In this document: positions 43,530-52,321 of the stretch, one piece after another
How the letters are laid out: each line of letters begins with the position of its first letter
Position numbering within the stretch: position 1 is the first letter of the stretch
Assembly (NCBI RefSeq): GCF_000382265.1
Contig: NZ_KB907975.1
Coordinates: 186,001-250,000, forward strand
Direction: 5' to 3'
Length of the DNA: 64,000 nt
DNA from: Yoonia vestfoldensis DSM 16212
GTDB lineage: Bacteria > Pseudomonadota > Alphaproteobacteria > Rhodobacterales > Rhodobacteraceae
Notes under the pieces: model-generated
Database searches by the model: none
What the model was told of the DNA's origin: nothing
What the model saw: only the letters and a program-made list of their open reading frames with translations
Translations under genes and position numbers: made by a program

Positions 43530-44318
43530 ATGCTGTCCTATCAACATGCGTATCACGCCGGCAACCTCGCAGATGTGCAAAAACACAGCCTGCTTGCGTG
43601 GATGCTCGATTATCTGACCCAAAAGGACAAACCCCTGTCCTATCTGGAAACCCATGCCGGACGCGGGCTTTATGATCTGACCGATGACGCCGCCGTCAAA
43701 ACCGGCGAGGCGGCGAAGGGGATCGCCGTCGCCGCCGACTGGTTCGCGCCGGATCATCCTTACCGGGCCGTGCTCGGACGTATCCGGGCGAAATATGGCA
43801 CGCAGGCCTATCCCGGATCACCATTGGTTGCCGCGGAAATGCTGCGCCCGGTGGACAGCATCCATCTGGCCGAACTGCACCCGCAGGAATACGCGGCCCT
43901 TGCCATCACGATGGCGCCATATGGCGGCGTGTTCCGCCAGCGCGACGGATTCGAGATGGCGCTGTCGCTGTCCCCGCCAGATCCGCGCCGGGGGCTGATG
44001 CTGGTCGATCCCAGTTTCGAGGTGAAGGCGGATTACGACACGATCCCACCACTTCTGGCCAAGGTGCATCGCAAATGGGGCGTGGGCGTTCTGGTGCTGT
44101 GGTATCCGGTCCTGACCGATGGTCCGCACAAGCCGATGCTGCGCGCCTTGCAGGACGCATTCCCCGAAGGATTCCGGCATGAAGTGACATTTCCCCCGGC
44201 CCGCCCGGGGCATCGCATGGTCGGCTCTGGCCTCTTCGTGGTGAACCCGCCGTACGGGCTCCAGCACGAGGCCGCGCGCCTGTCAGCGATGTTCCGCCAG
44301 CACCTCATGCAGAATTGA
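43530..44318 (+). CDS. rlmJ: 23S rRNA (adenine(2030)-N(6))-methyltransferase RlmJ
   Basis: This 262-residue protein matches RlmJ, which methylates A2030 of 23S rRNA. It has the starting motif MLSYQHAYHAGNLADVQKH and LETHAGRGLYDL. The catalytic motif IV is DPSFE at about 160 where E. coli has DPPYE; the Pro to Ser change in the catalytic loop is unusual but may be tolerated. It ends with GSGLFVVNPPYG. It precedes the TerB-like gene by 37 bp on the same strand. Confidence 0.93.
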   Translation: MLSYQHAYHAGNLADVQKHSLLAWMLDYLTQKDKPLSYLETHAGRGLYDLTDDAAVKTGEAAKGIAVAADWFAPDHPYRAVLGRIRAKYGTQAYPGSPLVAAEMLRPVDSIHLAELHPQEYAALAITMAPYGGVFRQRDGFEMALSLSPPDPRRGLMLVDPSFEVKADYDTIPPLLAKVHRKWGVGVLVLWYPVLTDGPHKPMLRALQDAFPEGFRHEVTFPPARPGHRMVGSGLFVVNPPYGLQHEAARLSAMFRQHLMQN

Positions 44319-44355
44319 TGTTTGTTCCGGCAGCAAAACGTCTTATGTAATTGCC

Positions 44356-44793
44356 ATGTTTGCAGACCTGATCAGGCGTATGACCGCCCCCGCCCCGCAG
44401 CCCCTGTCCGACCCCGATGCGCGTGTGGCGCTCGGCGCGCTTCTGGTGCGTATCGCGCGCACGGACGGCAGGTACGATCCATCCGAAAAGGCCCAGATCG
44501 ACCGGACCATGATGTCCCGCTATGCCTTGACCGAGGCAGAGGCCGCGACGCTGCGCGCCGATTGCGAGGCGCTGGAGGCGGAAGCCCCCGACACCGTCCG
44601 TTTTACCCGTGCAATCAAGGATGCCGTGGCCTACGAACAGCGCCTGTCCGTGATTGAGGCTTTGTGGCGGGTCGTCATGGCCGACGGCGTGCGCGACGAA
44701 CACGAGGACAGCATGATGCGGATGACCGCGTCCTTGCTGGGGATCACCGATCAGGACAGCAATGCGGCACGGCTGCGCGTCACGCCATCATGA
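44356..44793 (+). CDS. TerB-like domain protein
   Basis: This 145-residue all-helical protein matches the TerB/DjlA-like domain: LGALLVRIARTDGRYDPSEK near residue 27 and the second VVMADGVRDEHED near 105. Both have the acidic metal-binding pattern of this family. TerB-type domains are metal-sensing modules of tellurite or membrane-associated stress systems. Many roseobacters carry this short stand-alone form. Its stop overlaps the next start (ATGA), so it is translationally coupled to the PhnD-like protein. Confidence 0.82.
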   Translation: MFADLIRRMTAPAPQPLSDPDARVALGALLVRIARTDGRYDPSEKAQIDRTMMSRYALTEAEAATLRADCEALEAEAPDTVRFTRAIKDAVAYEQRLSVIEALWRVVMADGVRDEHEDSMMRMTASLLGITDQDSNAARLRVTPS

Positions 44794-45548
44794 TCGCCAG
44801 CCTGCCGATGTACCTGCGCCCTGCCAACATGGCGGCGCATCACGCCCTCTGGGCGCTGATCCGCGTTGGCCTGCGCGACCACGGCCTGCCTGCGCCTGAC
44901 GCCTTGGACGAGAACATCGATTTCGAGGCAAGCTGGGCGCATCCCGATCTGGTGCTGGGCCAGATCTGCAACCTGCCCTATCGTGCGCAGTTCCGCGACC
45001 ATGTGACACCGATTGCCGCAATGGATTACGGCCTGCCCGGCTGCACGCCGGGGTATTACAATTCGGTTTTCATCGTGCATCGGGACAGCGCCATATCGGA
45101 CCTGCGCCATCTGCGCGGTCGCCACATGGCCGCCAGCGCCCTTCTTTCGCAATCGGGCTATGGAGCGGCGCAGCAATGGGCGGCGGATCAGGGGTTCCTG
45201 TTTGCCGCCCCGCTGGTCACCGGCAGCCATGCCGCCAGCATCAAGGCTGTGGCGACGGGTGCTGCCGATTTCGCGGCCATCGACGCGCAGACATGGTGGA
45301 TGGCCCAGCAGGACGATCCGCTGACGGGACAGGTCAAGGTCATCGGCACCACGCCCGCCAGCCCCTGCATGACGCTGATCACCCGTGCGGGGCAGGATGC
45401 CGCACCTTATCTGGCCGCGATCACCGCCGCTGTCGCGTCCCTGCCCGAAAGTCACCGCCAGACACTTGGCCTGCGCGGCGTCATGCCGCTTTCGCCGGAT
45501 GCCTATGATATCCCCCTGCCGCCCGAACCCGAGGCGGTTTTGGCCTGA
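44790..45548 (+). CDS. PhnD/SsuA-like solute-binding-fold protein without signal peptide
   Basis: This 252-residue protein matches the phosphate/phosphonate-binding-like family (PhnD type). The opening is IASLPMYLRPANMAAHHALW, the middle holds GYYNSVFIVHRDSAISDLRHL, and there is a hinge-like SGSHAASIKAVATGAADFAAID region. It has no N-terminal signal peptide or lipobox, which is unusual for a transport binding protein and suggests a cytoplasmic role or a sensor domain. The ATG at 44790 overlaps the TerB stop by four bases. An ABC transporter operon begins 84 bp later but belongs to a different class. Confidence 0.78.
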   Translation: MIASLPMYLRPANMAAHHALWALIRVGLRDHGLPAPDALDENIDFEASWAHPDLVLGQICNLPYRAQFRDHVTPIAAMDYGLPGCTPGYYNSVFIVHRDSAISDLRHLRGRHMAASALLSQSGYGAAQQWAADQGFLFAAPLVTGSHAASIKAVATGAADFAAIDAQTWWMAQQDDPLTGQVKVIGTTPASPCMTLITRAGQDAAPYLAAITAAVASLPESHRQTLGLRGVMPLSPDAYDIPLPPEPEAVLA

Positions 45549-45632
45549 CGTATCGTCAACCTTCACCAAACCGTTGCAAACGGCGCGAAAAGCGGGCCTA
45601 ATCGGAGGCGGAACAACAAAAGAAGCCCGAAC

Positions 45633-46406
45633 GTGTCCAACAGCGTCCCTGTGATCGAGATTCGCGACCTGCATAAATCCTATGGGTCGCTCGAAGTGCT
45701 GAAGGGCGTCGACATCACAGCCCCCGCTGGTCACGTCGTATCGCTGATCGGGTCGTCGGGGTCGGGCAAATCCACCTTGCTGCGTTGCGCCAACCTGCTG
45801 GAGGACAGCCAGCAAGGCGATGTGATCTTTTGTGGCGAGGCGGTGACCTGGAAAGGCACGGGCCTGAACCGCCGCCCCGGCGATCACGCGCAGATGATCC
45901 GCATCCGCACGAACCTGTCGATGGTGTTCCAGCAGTTCAATCTCTGGGCGCATATGACGATTCTGCAGAATGTGATGGAAGCGCCTGTCACCGTTCTCAA
46001 ACGCCCCAAGGCCGAGGTCGAGGCATCGGCGCGCGCCTATCTGGACAAGGTCGGAATCGGCGACAAATGCGACGCCTATCCGGCACAGCTGTCGGGTGGC
46101 CAGCAACAGCGCGCGGCGATTGCACGCGCGCTCTGCATGGAACCCAAGGCGCTGCTGTTCGACGAACCCACCAGCGCGCTTGATCCCGAACTCGAACAAG
46201 AGGTGGTTCGCGTGATCAAGGATCTGGCCACCGAAGGGCGCACCATGATCATCGTCACGCATGACATGCGCCTTGCGGCCGATGTCAGCGACCATGTCGT
46301 GTTCCTGCATCAGGGCCGCATCGAAGAACAAGGCGCGCCTGACGCGCTTTTCGCCAATCCGACAACGGAAAGACTGCGCGGATTTCTGTCCGCAACAGTC
46401 GCATAA
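45633..46406 (+). CDS. PAAT-type ABC transporter ATPase
   Basis: This 257-residue ATPase belongs to the polar amino acid transporter family (HisP/GlnQ type). Walker A is GSSGSGKST, the Q-loop VFQQFNLW, the signature LSGGQQQRA, Walker B LLFDEPTSALD, and the switch His THDM. The start is a GTG at 45633. It is the first gene of a continuous operon through 53622, so its substrate is probably the amine processed by the downstream enzymes. Confidence 0.93.
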   Translation: MSNSVPVIEIRDLHKSYGSLEVLKGVDITAPAGHVVSLIGSSGSGKSTLLRCANLLEDSQQGDVIFCGEAVTWKGTGLNRRPGDHAQMIRIRTNLSMVFQQFNLWAHMTILQNVMEAPVTVLKRPKAEVEASARAYLDKVGIGDKCDAYPAQLSGGQQQRAAIARALCMEPKALLFDEPTSALDPELEQEVVRVIKDLATEGRTMIIVTHDMRLAADVSDHVVFLHQGRIEEQGAPDALFANPTTERLRGFLSATVA

Positions 46407-46423
46407 TCATCAACGGGAGAAGT

Positions 46424-47146
46424 ATGATGAACAAACTGATCGTTACAACTGCAACCATGGCCCTTCTGGGCGGCATGGCGATGGCGCAAGACGTGGTGCG
46501 TCTGGGCACCGAGGGCGCCTATCCTCCATACAACTTCATCAACGACGCAGGCGAAGTCGACGGGTTCGAGCGCGAACTGGGTGACGAGCTTTGCGCGCGC
46601 GCCGAACTGAACTGCACATGGGTCACCAACGACTGGGACAGCATCATTCCGAACCTCGTGTCCGGCAACTATGATGCGATTATCGCGGGCATGTCGATCA
46701 CCGAAGAGCGCCGCGAAGTCATCGACTTTTCCGACCCCTACACCCAGCCCGATCCATCCGCCTTCCTTGCCTTGGCCGAGGTTGATCTGGACAACGCCGT
46801 GATCGCCGCACAATCCGGCACCATCCAGGCCAGCTATGTCACGGGCATGGCCGGTGCGACGCTGCTGGAATTCGCAACCCCGGATGAGACCATCTCGGCC
46901 GTCCGCAATGGCGAGGCGGATGCCGTTCTGGCCGACAAGGCGTTTCTTGAACCCATCGCGGAATCCGATGCCGAATTGTCCTTTGTCGGTGACGACGTGC
47001 TGATCGGTGGCGGTATCGGTCTGGGCGTGCGCCAGTCGGACACCGAACTGCGCGACACCTTCAGCGCGGCGATCCAGTCCATGAAGGACGATGGCAGCCT
47101 GAACGAACTGATCACCAAATGGCTGCCCGGCTCGGCCACGTTCTAA
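46424..47146 (+). CDS. Periplasmic binding protein of the PAAT transporter
   Basis: This 240-residue protein has a signal peptide (about 1-22, ending MAMAQ) and the family 3 solute-binding fold (LGTEGAYPPYNFIND; DAIIAGMSITEERREVIDFS). The Asp/Glu-rich pocket pattern and the Asp of NDWDSIIP suit a cationic or amine ligand, but this is inference. GGGAGA precedes the ATG pair at 46424/46427. A GC-rich hairpin follows at 47156-47177, as often seen after binding-protein genes. Confidence 0.9.
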   Translation: MMNKLIVTTATMALLGGMAMAQDVVRLGTEGAYPPYNFINDAGEVDGFERELGDELCARAELNCTWVTNDWDSIIPNLVSGNYDAIIAGMSITEERREVIDFSDPYTQPDPSAFLALAEVDLDNAVIAAQSGTIQASYVTGMAGATLLEFATPDETISAVRNGEADAVLADKAFLEPIAESDAELSFVGDDVLIGGGIGLGVRQSDTELRDTFSAAIQSMKDDGSLNELITKWLPGSATF

Positions 47147-47155
47147 ACGACCTGC

Positions 47156-47177
47156 GCCCCGGCCATTGCGCCGGGGC
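47156..47177 (+). promoter_or_regulatory. Intercistronic hairpin after the binding-protein gene
   Basis: An 8-bp stem, GCCCCGGC (47156-47163) with GCCGGGGC (47170-47177), and a 6-base loop, with no T-run. It probably stabilises the upstream message or partially terminates, giving more binding protein than permease. Confidence 0.55.
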
Positions 47178-47234
47178 CTCACCCCCAGATAGTGCGGTCC
47201 CGCCATTTTCAGCTTTTGCACAGATCCTGCGACA

Positions 47235-48089
47235 TTGGAGACATTCCAATGGTTTGCCTGCTACCTCACGACTGGCAAGCATATGGAGATCTATTATGCT
47301 GTCGGCACCGTGCTATTGCTGCTGGCCCTGACTGCGCCCACCGCACTTGCCTTCGGATTTGCCGGTGCCGCCGCCGCGCGCAGTGCCGTGGCCCCGCTGC
47401 GCTGGTTCGGCAAGACCTACATCGCCATCGTGCGCGGCGTGCCCGATATCGCGTTTTTTCTGTTTTTCGTCATCGCGCTGGATCAGGCGCTGGAATACGT
47501 CCGTCACCGGATCAAATGCCCCGACTGGGATCAGGCCGTCTGGCAAGGCAATGATTTCGTCGTCTGTCAGGCCGCCAAACTGCCTTTGGGCAATTCGCCG
47601 CAATGGGTGCATGACAGTTACGCTTTCCTTGTCGCCGCGCTGACCTTTGCCATCGTGTTCGGTGCTTTCGCCGCAAATGTCCTGTTCGGCGCGATGCGCG
47701 CCGTGCCGCGCGGCCAGCTGGAGACCGCCGAAGCCTATGGCATGAGCCAGCGCCAGACGTTCTGGCGGGTGCTGGTGCCGCAGATGTGGGTCTATGCGCT
47801 GCCCGGCCTGTCGAACCTGTGGATGGTGCTGATCAAGGCCACGCCGCTCTTGTTCCTTTTGGGCATTCAGGACATCGTCTATTGGGCGCGCGAACTGGGC
47901 GGCGCGGCCCAGCCCCGGTTCACCGATTATCCGCACCCCGACTGGCGGCAATGGTATTTCTTGGCGCTGCTGATCTTCTATCTTTGCTTTACCAAAGTGT
48001 CCGAGGTCGTGCTGGACCGTATCATGGCGCGGCTGACATTCGGGCAGGCTACCGCCGCAGGCGAAGCCCAGCGCAAGGCGGCCGCATGA
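47235..48089 (+). CDS. PAAT ABC transporter permease 1
   Basis: This 284-residue permease (HisQ/HisM family) has about five spans and the ATPase-contact loop AEAYGMSQRQTFWRVLVPQ. Between the first two cytoplasmic loops it carries a Cys-containing insert of about 40 residues (KCPDWDQAVW, then VVCQAAKLP), longer than in typical HisQ proteins and probably periplasmic. A TTG start at 47235 is given; an ATG at 47283 is possible. Its stop overlaps the next gene's ATG by four bases. Confidence 0.88.
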   Translation: METFQWFACYLTTGKHMEIYYAVGTVLLLLALTAPTALAFGFAGAAAARSAVAPLRWFGKTYIAIVRGVPDIAFFLFFVIALDQALEYVRHRIKCPDWDQAVWQGNDFVVCQAAKLPLGNSPQWVHDSYAFLVAALTFAIVFGAFAANVLFGAMRAVPRGQLETAEAYGMSQRQTFWRVLVPQMWVYALPGLSNLWMVLIKATPLLFLLGIQDIVYWARELGGAAQPRFTDYPHPDWRQWYFLALLIFYLCFTKVSEVVLDRIMARLTFGQATAAGEAQRKAAA

Positions 48090-48892
48090 GCTGTTGGGAA
48101 ACGATCCTCGATTACGGGCTGCGCAGTCAGGGGCTAGGCGAACGGCTGCTGCCACAGCGCGACTTTACGCTCTGCCAGCAATTCACGCTGATCGGGTCGG
48201 GCATGATCTGGAATATCTATTTCGGTGTCGTGGCGCTCTGCACCGGCTTTTTCCTTGCGACCGCCGTAGCCGTCGGCAAGGCGTCGCGCAACGTGGTGAT
48301 CCGCAAGGCATCGGGGTGGTTCATCTTCCTGTTCCGCGGATCGCCGTTGTTCATCCAGTTCTTTTTCGCATATTTCCTGTTTCTCAGCCTCAAGGGCCTG
48401 TCGCCATTCTTTGACCCGTTTACATCCGCCTGGCTGGGCGCGCTGGTCGTGTTGTTCCTGAACACCGCCGCCTATTCGGGCGAGATTTTCTATGGCGCTC
48501 TGCAATCCATCCCCAAAGGCGATCTGGAGGCTGCCGACGCTTACGGCCTGTCCGGCTGGGCGCGATTCCGGCGGATCACTTGGCCCACGATGCTGCGCCT
48601 TGCCTGGCCCGCCTATACGAACGAGGCGATTTTTCTGTTCCACGCGACGACGCTGGTGTTCTTTTCGGGCTTTCCCGCGATCCAGCAACGCGGCGACGCG
48701 CTTTACTATGCACGGTATTTCGCGGACAAGACGTTCAACCCGTTCATCCCCTACCCCATTCTGGCGGGCTATTTCATCCTGCTGACGCTGGTCATCATCA
48801 GCATTTTCGGGCTGGTCAATGGCCGGTTGAACCGCCATCTTCCCCAGAACGTGCGCGCAAAGCTGCGTTTCAAACCACAGGTAATCAGATGA
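48086..48892 (+). CDS. PAAT ABC transporter permease 2
   Basis: This 268-residue permease pairs with the preceding one. It has about five spans and the loop ADAYGLSGWARFRRITWP. Its N-terminus (about 1-40, SCWETILDYG, then FTLCQQF) is longer than in HisM and contains two Cys. The ATG at 48086 overlaps the previous stop (ATGA), and its own stop overlaps the next start in the same way. This tight coupling supports assignment of transporter and enzymes to one pathway. Confidence 0.9.
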   Translation: MSCWETILDYGLRSQGLGERLLPQRDFTLCQQFTLIGSGMIWNIYFGVVALCTGFFLATAVAVGKASRNVVIRKASGWFIFLFRGSPLFIQFFFAYFLFLSLKGLSPFFDPFTSAWLGALVVLFLNTAAYSGEIFYGALQSIPKGDLEAADAYGLSGWARFRRITWPTMLRLAWPAYTNEAIFLFHATTLVFFSGFPAIQQRGDALYYARYFADKTFNPFIPYPILAGYFILLTLVIISIFGLVNGRLNRHLPQNVRAKLRFKPQVIR

Positions 48893-50220
48893 GCTGGATC
48901 GACGATCGTCCCGAGGTCCGCAACGTGCGTTGCGGGGCCGCAGACCTGAATGGTCAGGCAAGGGGCAAACGTGTGCCGCGCAAATTCGCGGCCAAGCTCG
49001 AAGAAGAGGGGACGCGGTTCCCGTTCTCAATCCTCAACCTCGATATCTGGGGCGAGGATGTGGAGGACAGCCCGCTGGTGTTCGAAGCAGGCGATCCCGA
49101 CGGCGTGCTGATGCCGACCGAGCGCGGCTATGTGCCGATGCCGTGGCTGAACAGCCCGTCCGCCCTGCTGCCGATGTGGATGTTCCACGAGGATGGCACG
49201 CCCTTTGCCGGCGATCCGCGGCAGGCGCTGGCGCGGGTGCTGGAAAAATACACGGCGCGCGGGCTGACGCCTGTGGTCGCCACGGAAATGGAATTCTATC
49301 TGGTCGATGACAGCGGCGACGGTATCCGCCAGCCCCGTTCACCACGGTCGGGCAAGCGCCGTCCGGGGGCGGAAATCCTGTCCTTGCGCGCGCTTGATGC
49401 CTTCGATGTATTCTTCAACGATCTTTATGACGCCTGCGACGCGATGAACATTCCCGCCGAGGCCGCGATTTCCGAGGTCGGGATGGGCCAGTTCGAGATC
49501 AACCTCGAACATGTCCCTGACGCGCTGAAGGCAGCCGATGATGCATGGCTGTTCAAGATGCTGGTGCGTGGTCTGGCCCGCAATCACGGGATGGCCGCGA
49601 GCTTTATGGCGAAACCTTACGAGGAATACGCCGGCAACGGGCTGCATACGCATTTCTCTGTCGTGGATGCGGACGGAAACAACCTGATGGCCAATGACAC
49701 GTTCGAAGGCACGCGCATCCTGCACAATGCCATCGCGGGTTGCCTGAAGGGGATCCCCGACCTTGCGCTGATCTTTGCCCCGCATGGCAATTCCTATGAA
49801 CGGCTGGTCCCCGAAAGCCACGCCCCGACGGGTGTGTGCTGGGCCTATGACAACCGGACCGCATCCGTGCGCGTGCCGGGCGGCAGTTTCAAGGCACGCC
49901 GCGTGGAACACCGCGTCGCGGGCGGCGATGTGAACCCCTATCTGTTCCTGGCCGGTGTGCTGGGGTCCGCCCTGATCGGGATCGAAGATGACCTGACACC
50001 GCCGCCACCGATTTTCGGCAATGCCTATGATCAGGATCTGGCCCAGATCCCCGACACATGGGCCGCCGCGATCGACGCCTTCGAGAACAGTCCGCTGGCG
50101 CGGCGCATTTTCGACGACACGCTGGTGGACAATTTCGTCATGACCAAGCGGCAGGAACTGCATTACTTCGCCGAATTGTCCGAGGAACAGCAATTGGAAC
50201 TCTACCTCGATACGGTCTGA
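48889..50220 (+). CDS. Glutamine synthetase family protein (PuuA-like), first copy
   Basis: This 443-residue protein has the glutamine synthetase catalytic fold: VATEMEFYLVD, GMGQFEINLEH, the GNGLHTHFSV ATP/metal motif, NSYERL and WAYDNRTASVRVPG. Its sequence and short N-terminus match gamma-glutamylpolyamine synthetase (PuuA) and relatives more than GlnA, which is about 470 residues. It probably ligates glutamate to an amine using ATP. The second, divergent copy at 50969 suggests two substrates or a heteromer. The ATG overlaps the permease stop by four bases. Confidence 0.88.
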   Translation: MSWIDDRPEVRNVRCGAADLNGQARGKRVPRKFAAKLEEEGTRFPFSILNLDIWGEDVEDSPLVFEAGDPDGVLMPTERGYVPMPWLNSPSALLPMWMFHEDGTPFAGDPRQALARVLEKYTARGLTPVVATEMEFYLVDDSGDGIRQPRSPRSGKRRPGAEILSLRALDAFDVFFNDLYDACDAMNIPAEAAISEVGMGQFEINLEHVPDALKAADDAWLFKMLVRGLARNHGMAASFMAKPYEEYAGNGLHTHFSVVDADGNNLMANDTFEGTRILHNAIAGCLKGIPDLALIFAPHGNSYERLVPESHAPTGVCWAYDNRTASVRVPGGSFKARRVEHRVAGGDVNPYLFLAGVLGSALIGIEDDLTPPPPIFGNAYDQDLAQIPDTWAAAIDAFENSPLARRIFDDTLVDNFVMTKRQELHYFAELSEEQQLELYLDTV

Positions 50221-50288
50221 CGGTCCCCGCTTGCGGCAATATCAACGGCAGGGTAGTTTAGCGGCGAAACCCAACACATGGTGAAAAC

Positions 50289-50972
50289 ATGAAAATCGGC
50301 ATCCTGCAAACAGGGCACGCGCCGGACGAATTACGCCCGACCACTGGCGATTTCAGCGATCTGTTCCAACGCCTTCTGGATGGCCATGACTTCACCTTCG
50401 TGGTCTACAACGTCGTGGACATGGATTTTCCTGCGGCGATCACAGATTGCGATGGCTGGCTGATCACGGGCTCCAAGCATGGCGCCTACGAGGATCATCC
50501 GTTCATTCCCCCGCTTGAGGCGCTGATCCGCGAGATTTATGCCGCCGGTATTCCGCTGGTTGGTGTGTGTTTCGGCCACCAGATCATCGCGCAGGCCTTG
50601 GGCGGCAAGGTGTCGAAATTCGAAGGTGGCTGGGCGGTCGGGCGGCAAAATTATCAGATCAACGGCCATGATTACGCGCTGAACGCGTGGCACCAGGATC
50701 AGGTCGTGACCTTGCCAAAAGACGCGACCGTCATCGGCAGCAACGACTTCTGCACCAATGCCGCACTGGTCTATGGCAACCGGATTTTCACCGTGCAGCC
50801 ACATCCTGAATTTGACACACAGGTCATCGACGGGCTGGTCACCTATCGGGGGCCCGGCAATGTGCCCGACGCGCAGTTGGCGCAGGTGCGCGACGATCTG
50901 GACAAGCCGGTCGACAGTGGCCGCCTTGCCACCCAGATCGCGCAGTTTTTCAAGGAAAGAGAGCTGGCATGA
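50289..50972 (+). CDS. Class I glutamine amidotransferase-like hydrolase (PuuD-like)
   Basis: This 227-residue protein has the class I amidotransferase triad: Cys94 in GVCFGHQII, His172 and Glu174 in VQPHPEF. In a PuuA/PuuB context such proteins act as gamma-glutamyl hydrolases, releasing glutamate from the oxidised gamma-glutamyl intermediate. However, it resembles the GMP-synthase-type stand-alone domain rather than the longer E. coli PuuD peptidase-C26 protein, so its exact reaction is inferred. Its stop overlaps the next gene by four bases. Confidence 0.88.
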   Translation: MKIGILQTGHAPDELRPTTGDFSDLFQRLLDGHDFTFVVYNVVDMDFPAAITDCDGWLITGSKHGAYEDHPFIPPLEALIREIYAAGIPLVGVCFGHQIIAQALGGKVSKFEGGWAVGRQNYQINGHDYALNAWHQDQVVTLPKDATVIGSNDFCTNAALVYGNRIFTVQPHPEFDTQVIDGLVTYRGPGNVPDAQLAQVRDDLDKPVDSGRLATQIAQFFKERELA

Positions 50973-52321
50973 GCTGGACAGACAAAATCCCCGCCGCTGC
51001 CATGGCCTATCTCGAAGCCAACCGGCTGGACGAGGTCGAATGCGTCATCGCCGACCTGCCGGGCATTGCGCGCGGCAAGGCTGTACCTGCGGGCAAATGG
51101 GAAAAGCAGACACATTTCCATCTGCCGAATTCGATTTTCTTCCAGACCATCACGGGTGACTGGGGCGAAGCATCGGGGCCGGACGGTTTTCTGGAACCCG
51201 ACATGATCCTGAAACCCGACCTGTCCACCGCGACCGCCGCCCCTTGGGCCGCCGATGGCACCTTGCAGGTGATCCACGACGCCTATGACCAGAAAGGCAA
51301 GCCTGTCGCCTTTTCGCCGCGCAACGTGCTGCGGCGCGTGGTGGACCTCTACAAGGCCGAAGGCTGGACGCCCGTCGTTGCCCCCGAGATGGAATTCTAT
51401 CTGGTCGGGCGCAATATCGACCCCGCCAAGGCGATTGAACCGATGATGGGCCGCACCGGACGCCCCGCCGCCGGACGGCAGGCCTATTCGATGACCGCCG
51501 TGGATGATTATGGCCCTGTCATCGACGACATATATGAATATGCCGAAATCCAGGGATTCGAGATCGACGGCATCGCGCAGGAAGGCGGCGCTGGCCAGCT
51601 AGAAATCAACCTGCGCCATGGCGACCCGATCAAGCTCGCCGACGAAGTGTTCTATTTCAAGCGCCTGATCCGCGAGGCCGCGCTGAAACACGATTGTTTC
51701 GCCACCTTCATGGCCAAACCGATCGAAGGCGAACCGGGCTCGGCCATGCATGTCCACCATTCGGTGATCGACGAAAAAGGGCGCAATATCTTTACCGGAC
51801 CGGGGGGCGGCGAAACCGACGCCTTCTTCCATTTCATTGGCGGCTTGCAGGAACATATGCCCAGCGCCATCGCGGTGATCGCACCCTATGTGAACAGCTA
51901 CCGCCGCTATGTGCCGGATTCGGCCGCGCCCGTGAACCTTGAATGGGGCCGCGACAACCGCACCACGGGCATCCGCATCCCGATTTCCGACCCCGGTGCG
52001 CGCCGGATCGAAAACCGCCTGCCGGGGATGGATTGCAACCCCTATCTGTGCATCGCTGCCTCGCTGGCCTGCGGCTATCTGGGGCTGAAGAACGAGATCC
52101 GGCCCGACAAGCGCTGGGTCGGGGAAGCCTACGAATCCGAATCCGAGATCGCGGGGTCTTTGTCCGACGCGCTTGATCTGTTTGACGAGGCCACGGAATT
52201 GCAGGCCGTGCTCGGGGTGGATTTCGCGCGCGTCTATTCCATCGTCAAGCGGCTGGAATACAAGGAATTCCTGCAGGTCATCAGCCCGTGGGAGCGTGAA
52301 CATCTGTTGCTGAACGTATGA
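50969..52321 (+). CDS. Glutamine synthetase family protein (PuuA-like), second copy
   Basis: This 450-residue protein shares the catalytic motifs of the first copy (VAPEMEFYLVG, GAGQLEINLRH, GSAMHVHHSV, NSYRRYVP, WGRDNRTTGIRIP). It has a different N-terminus (ECVIADLPGIARGKAVPAG) that matches the common PuuA/GlnA3-like opening. The two copies are clearly diverged and so are not a recent duplication. It probably glutamylates an amine. ATGA overlaps link it to its neighbours on both sides. Confidence 0.9.
   Translation: MSWTDKIPAAAMAYLEANRLDEVECVIADLPGIARGKAVPAGKWEKQTHFHLPNSIFFQTITGDWGEASGPDGFLEPDMILKPDLSTATAAPWAADGTLQVIHDAYDQKGKPVAFSPRNVLRRVVDLYKAEGWTPVVAPEMEFYLVGRNIDPAKAIEPMMGRTGRPAAGRQAYSMTAVDDYGPVIDDIYEYAEIQGFEIDGIAQEGGAGQLEINLRHGDPIKLADEVFYFKRLIREAALKHDCFATFMAKPIEGEPGSAMHVHHSVIDEKGRNIFTGPGGGETDAFFHFIGGLQEHMPSAIAVIAPYVNSYRRYVPDSAAPVNLEWGRDNRTTGIRIPISDPGARRIENRLPGMDCNPYLCIAASLACGYLGLKNEIRPDKRWVGEAYESESEIAGSLSDALDLFDEATELQAVLGVDFARVYSIVKRLEYKEFLQVISPWEREHLLLNV

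Noticed and set aside
45600-45632. EcfG-type promoter before the PAAT operon (GGAAC in the leader)
   Set aside because: At 16-17 bp downstream the sequence reads ACGT/CGTG, not NGTT, and the site would overlap the ribosome-binding region.
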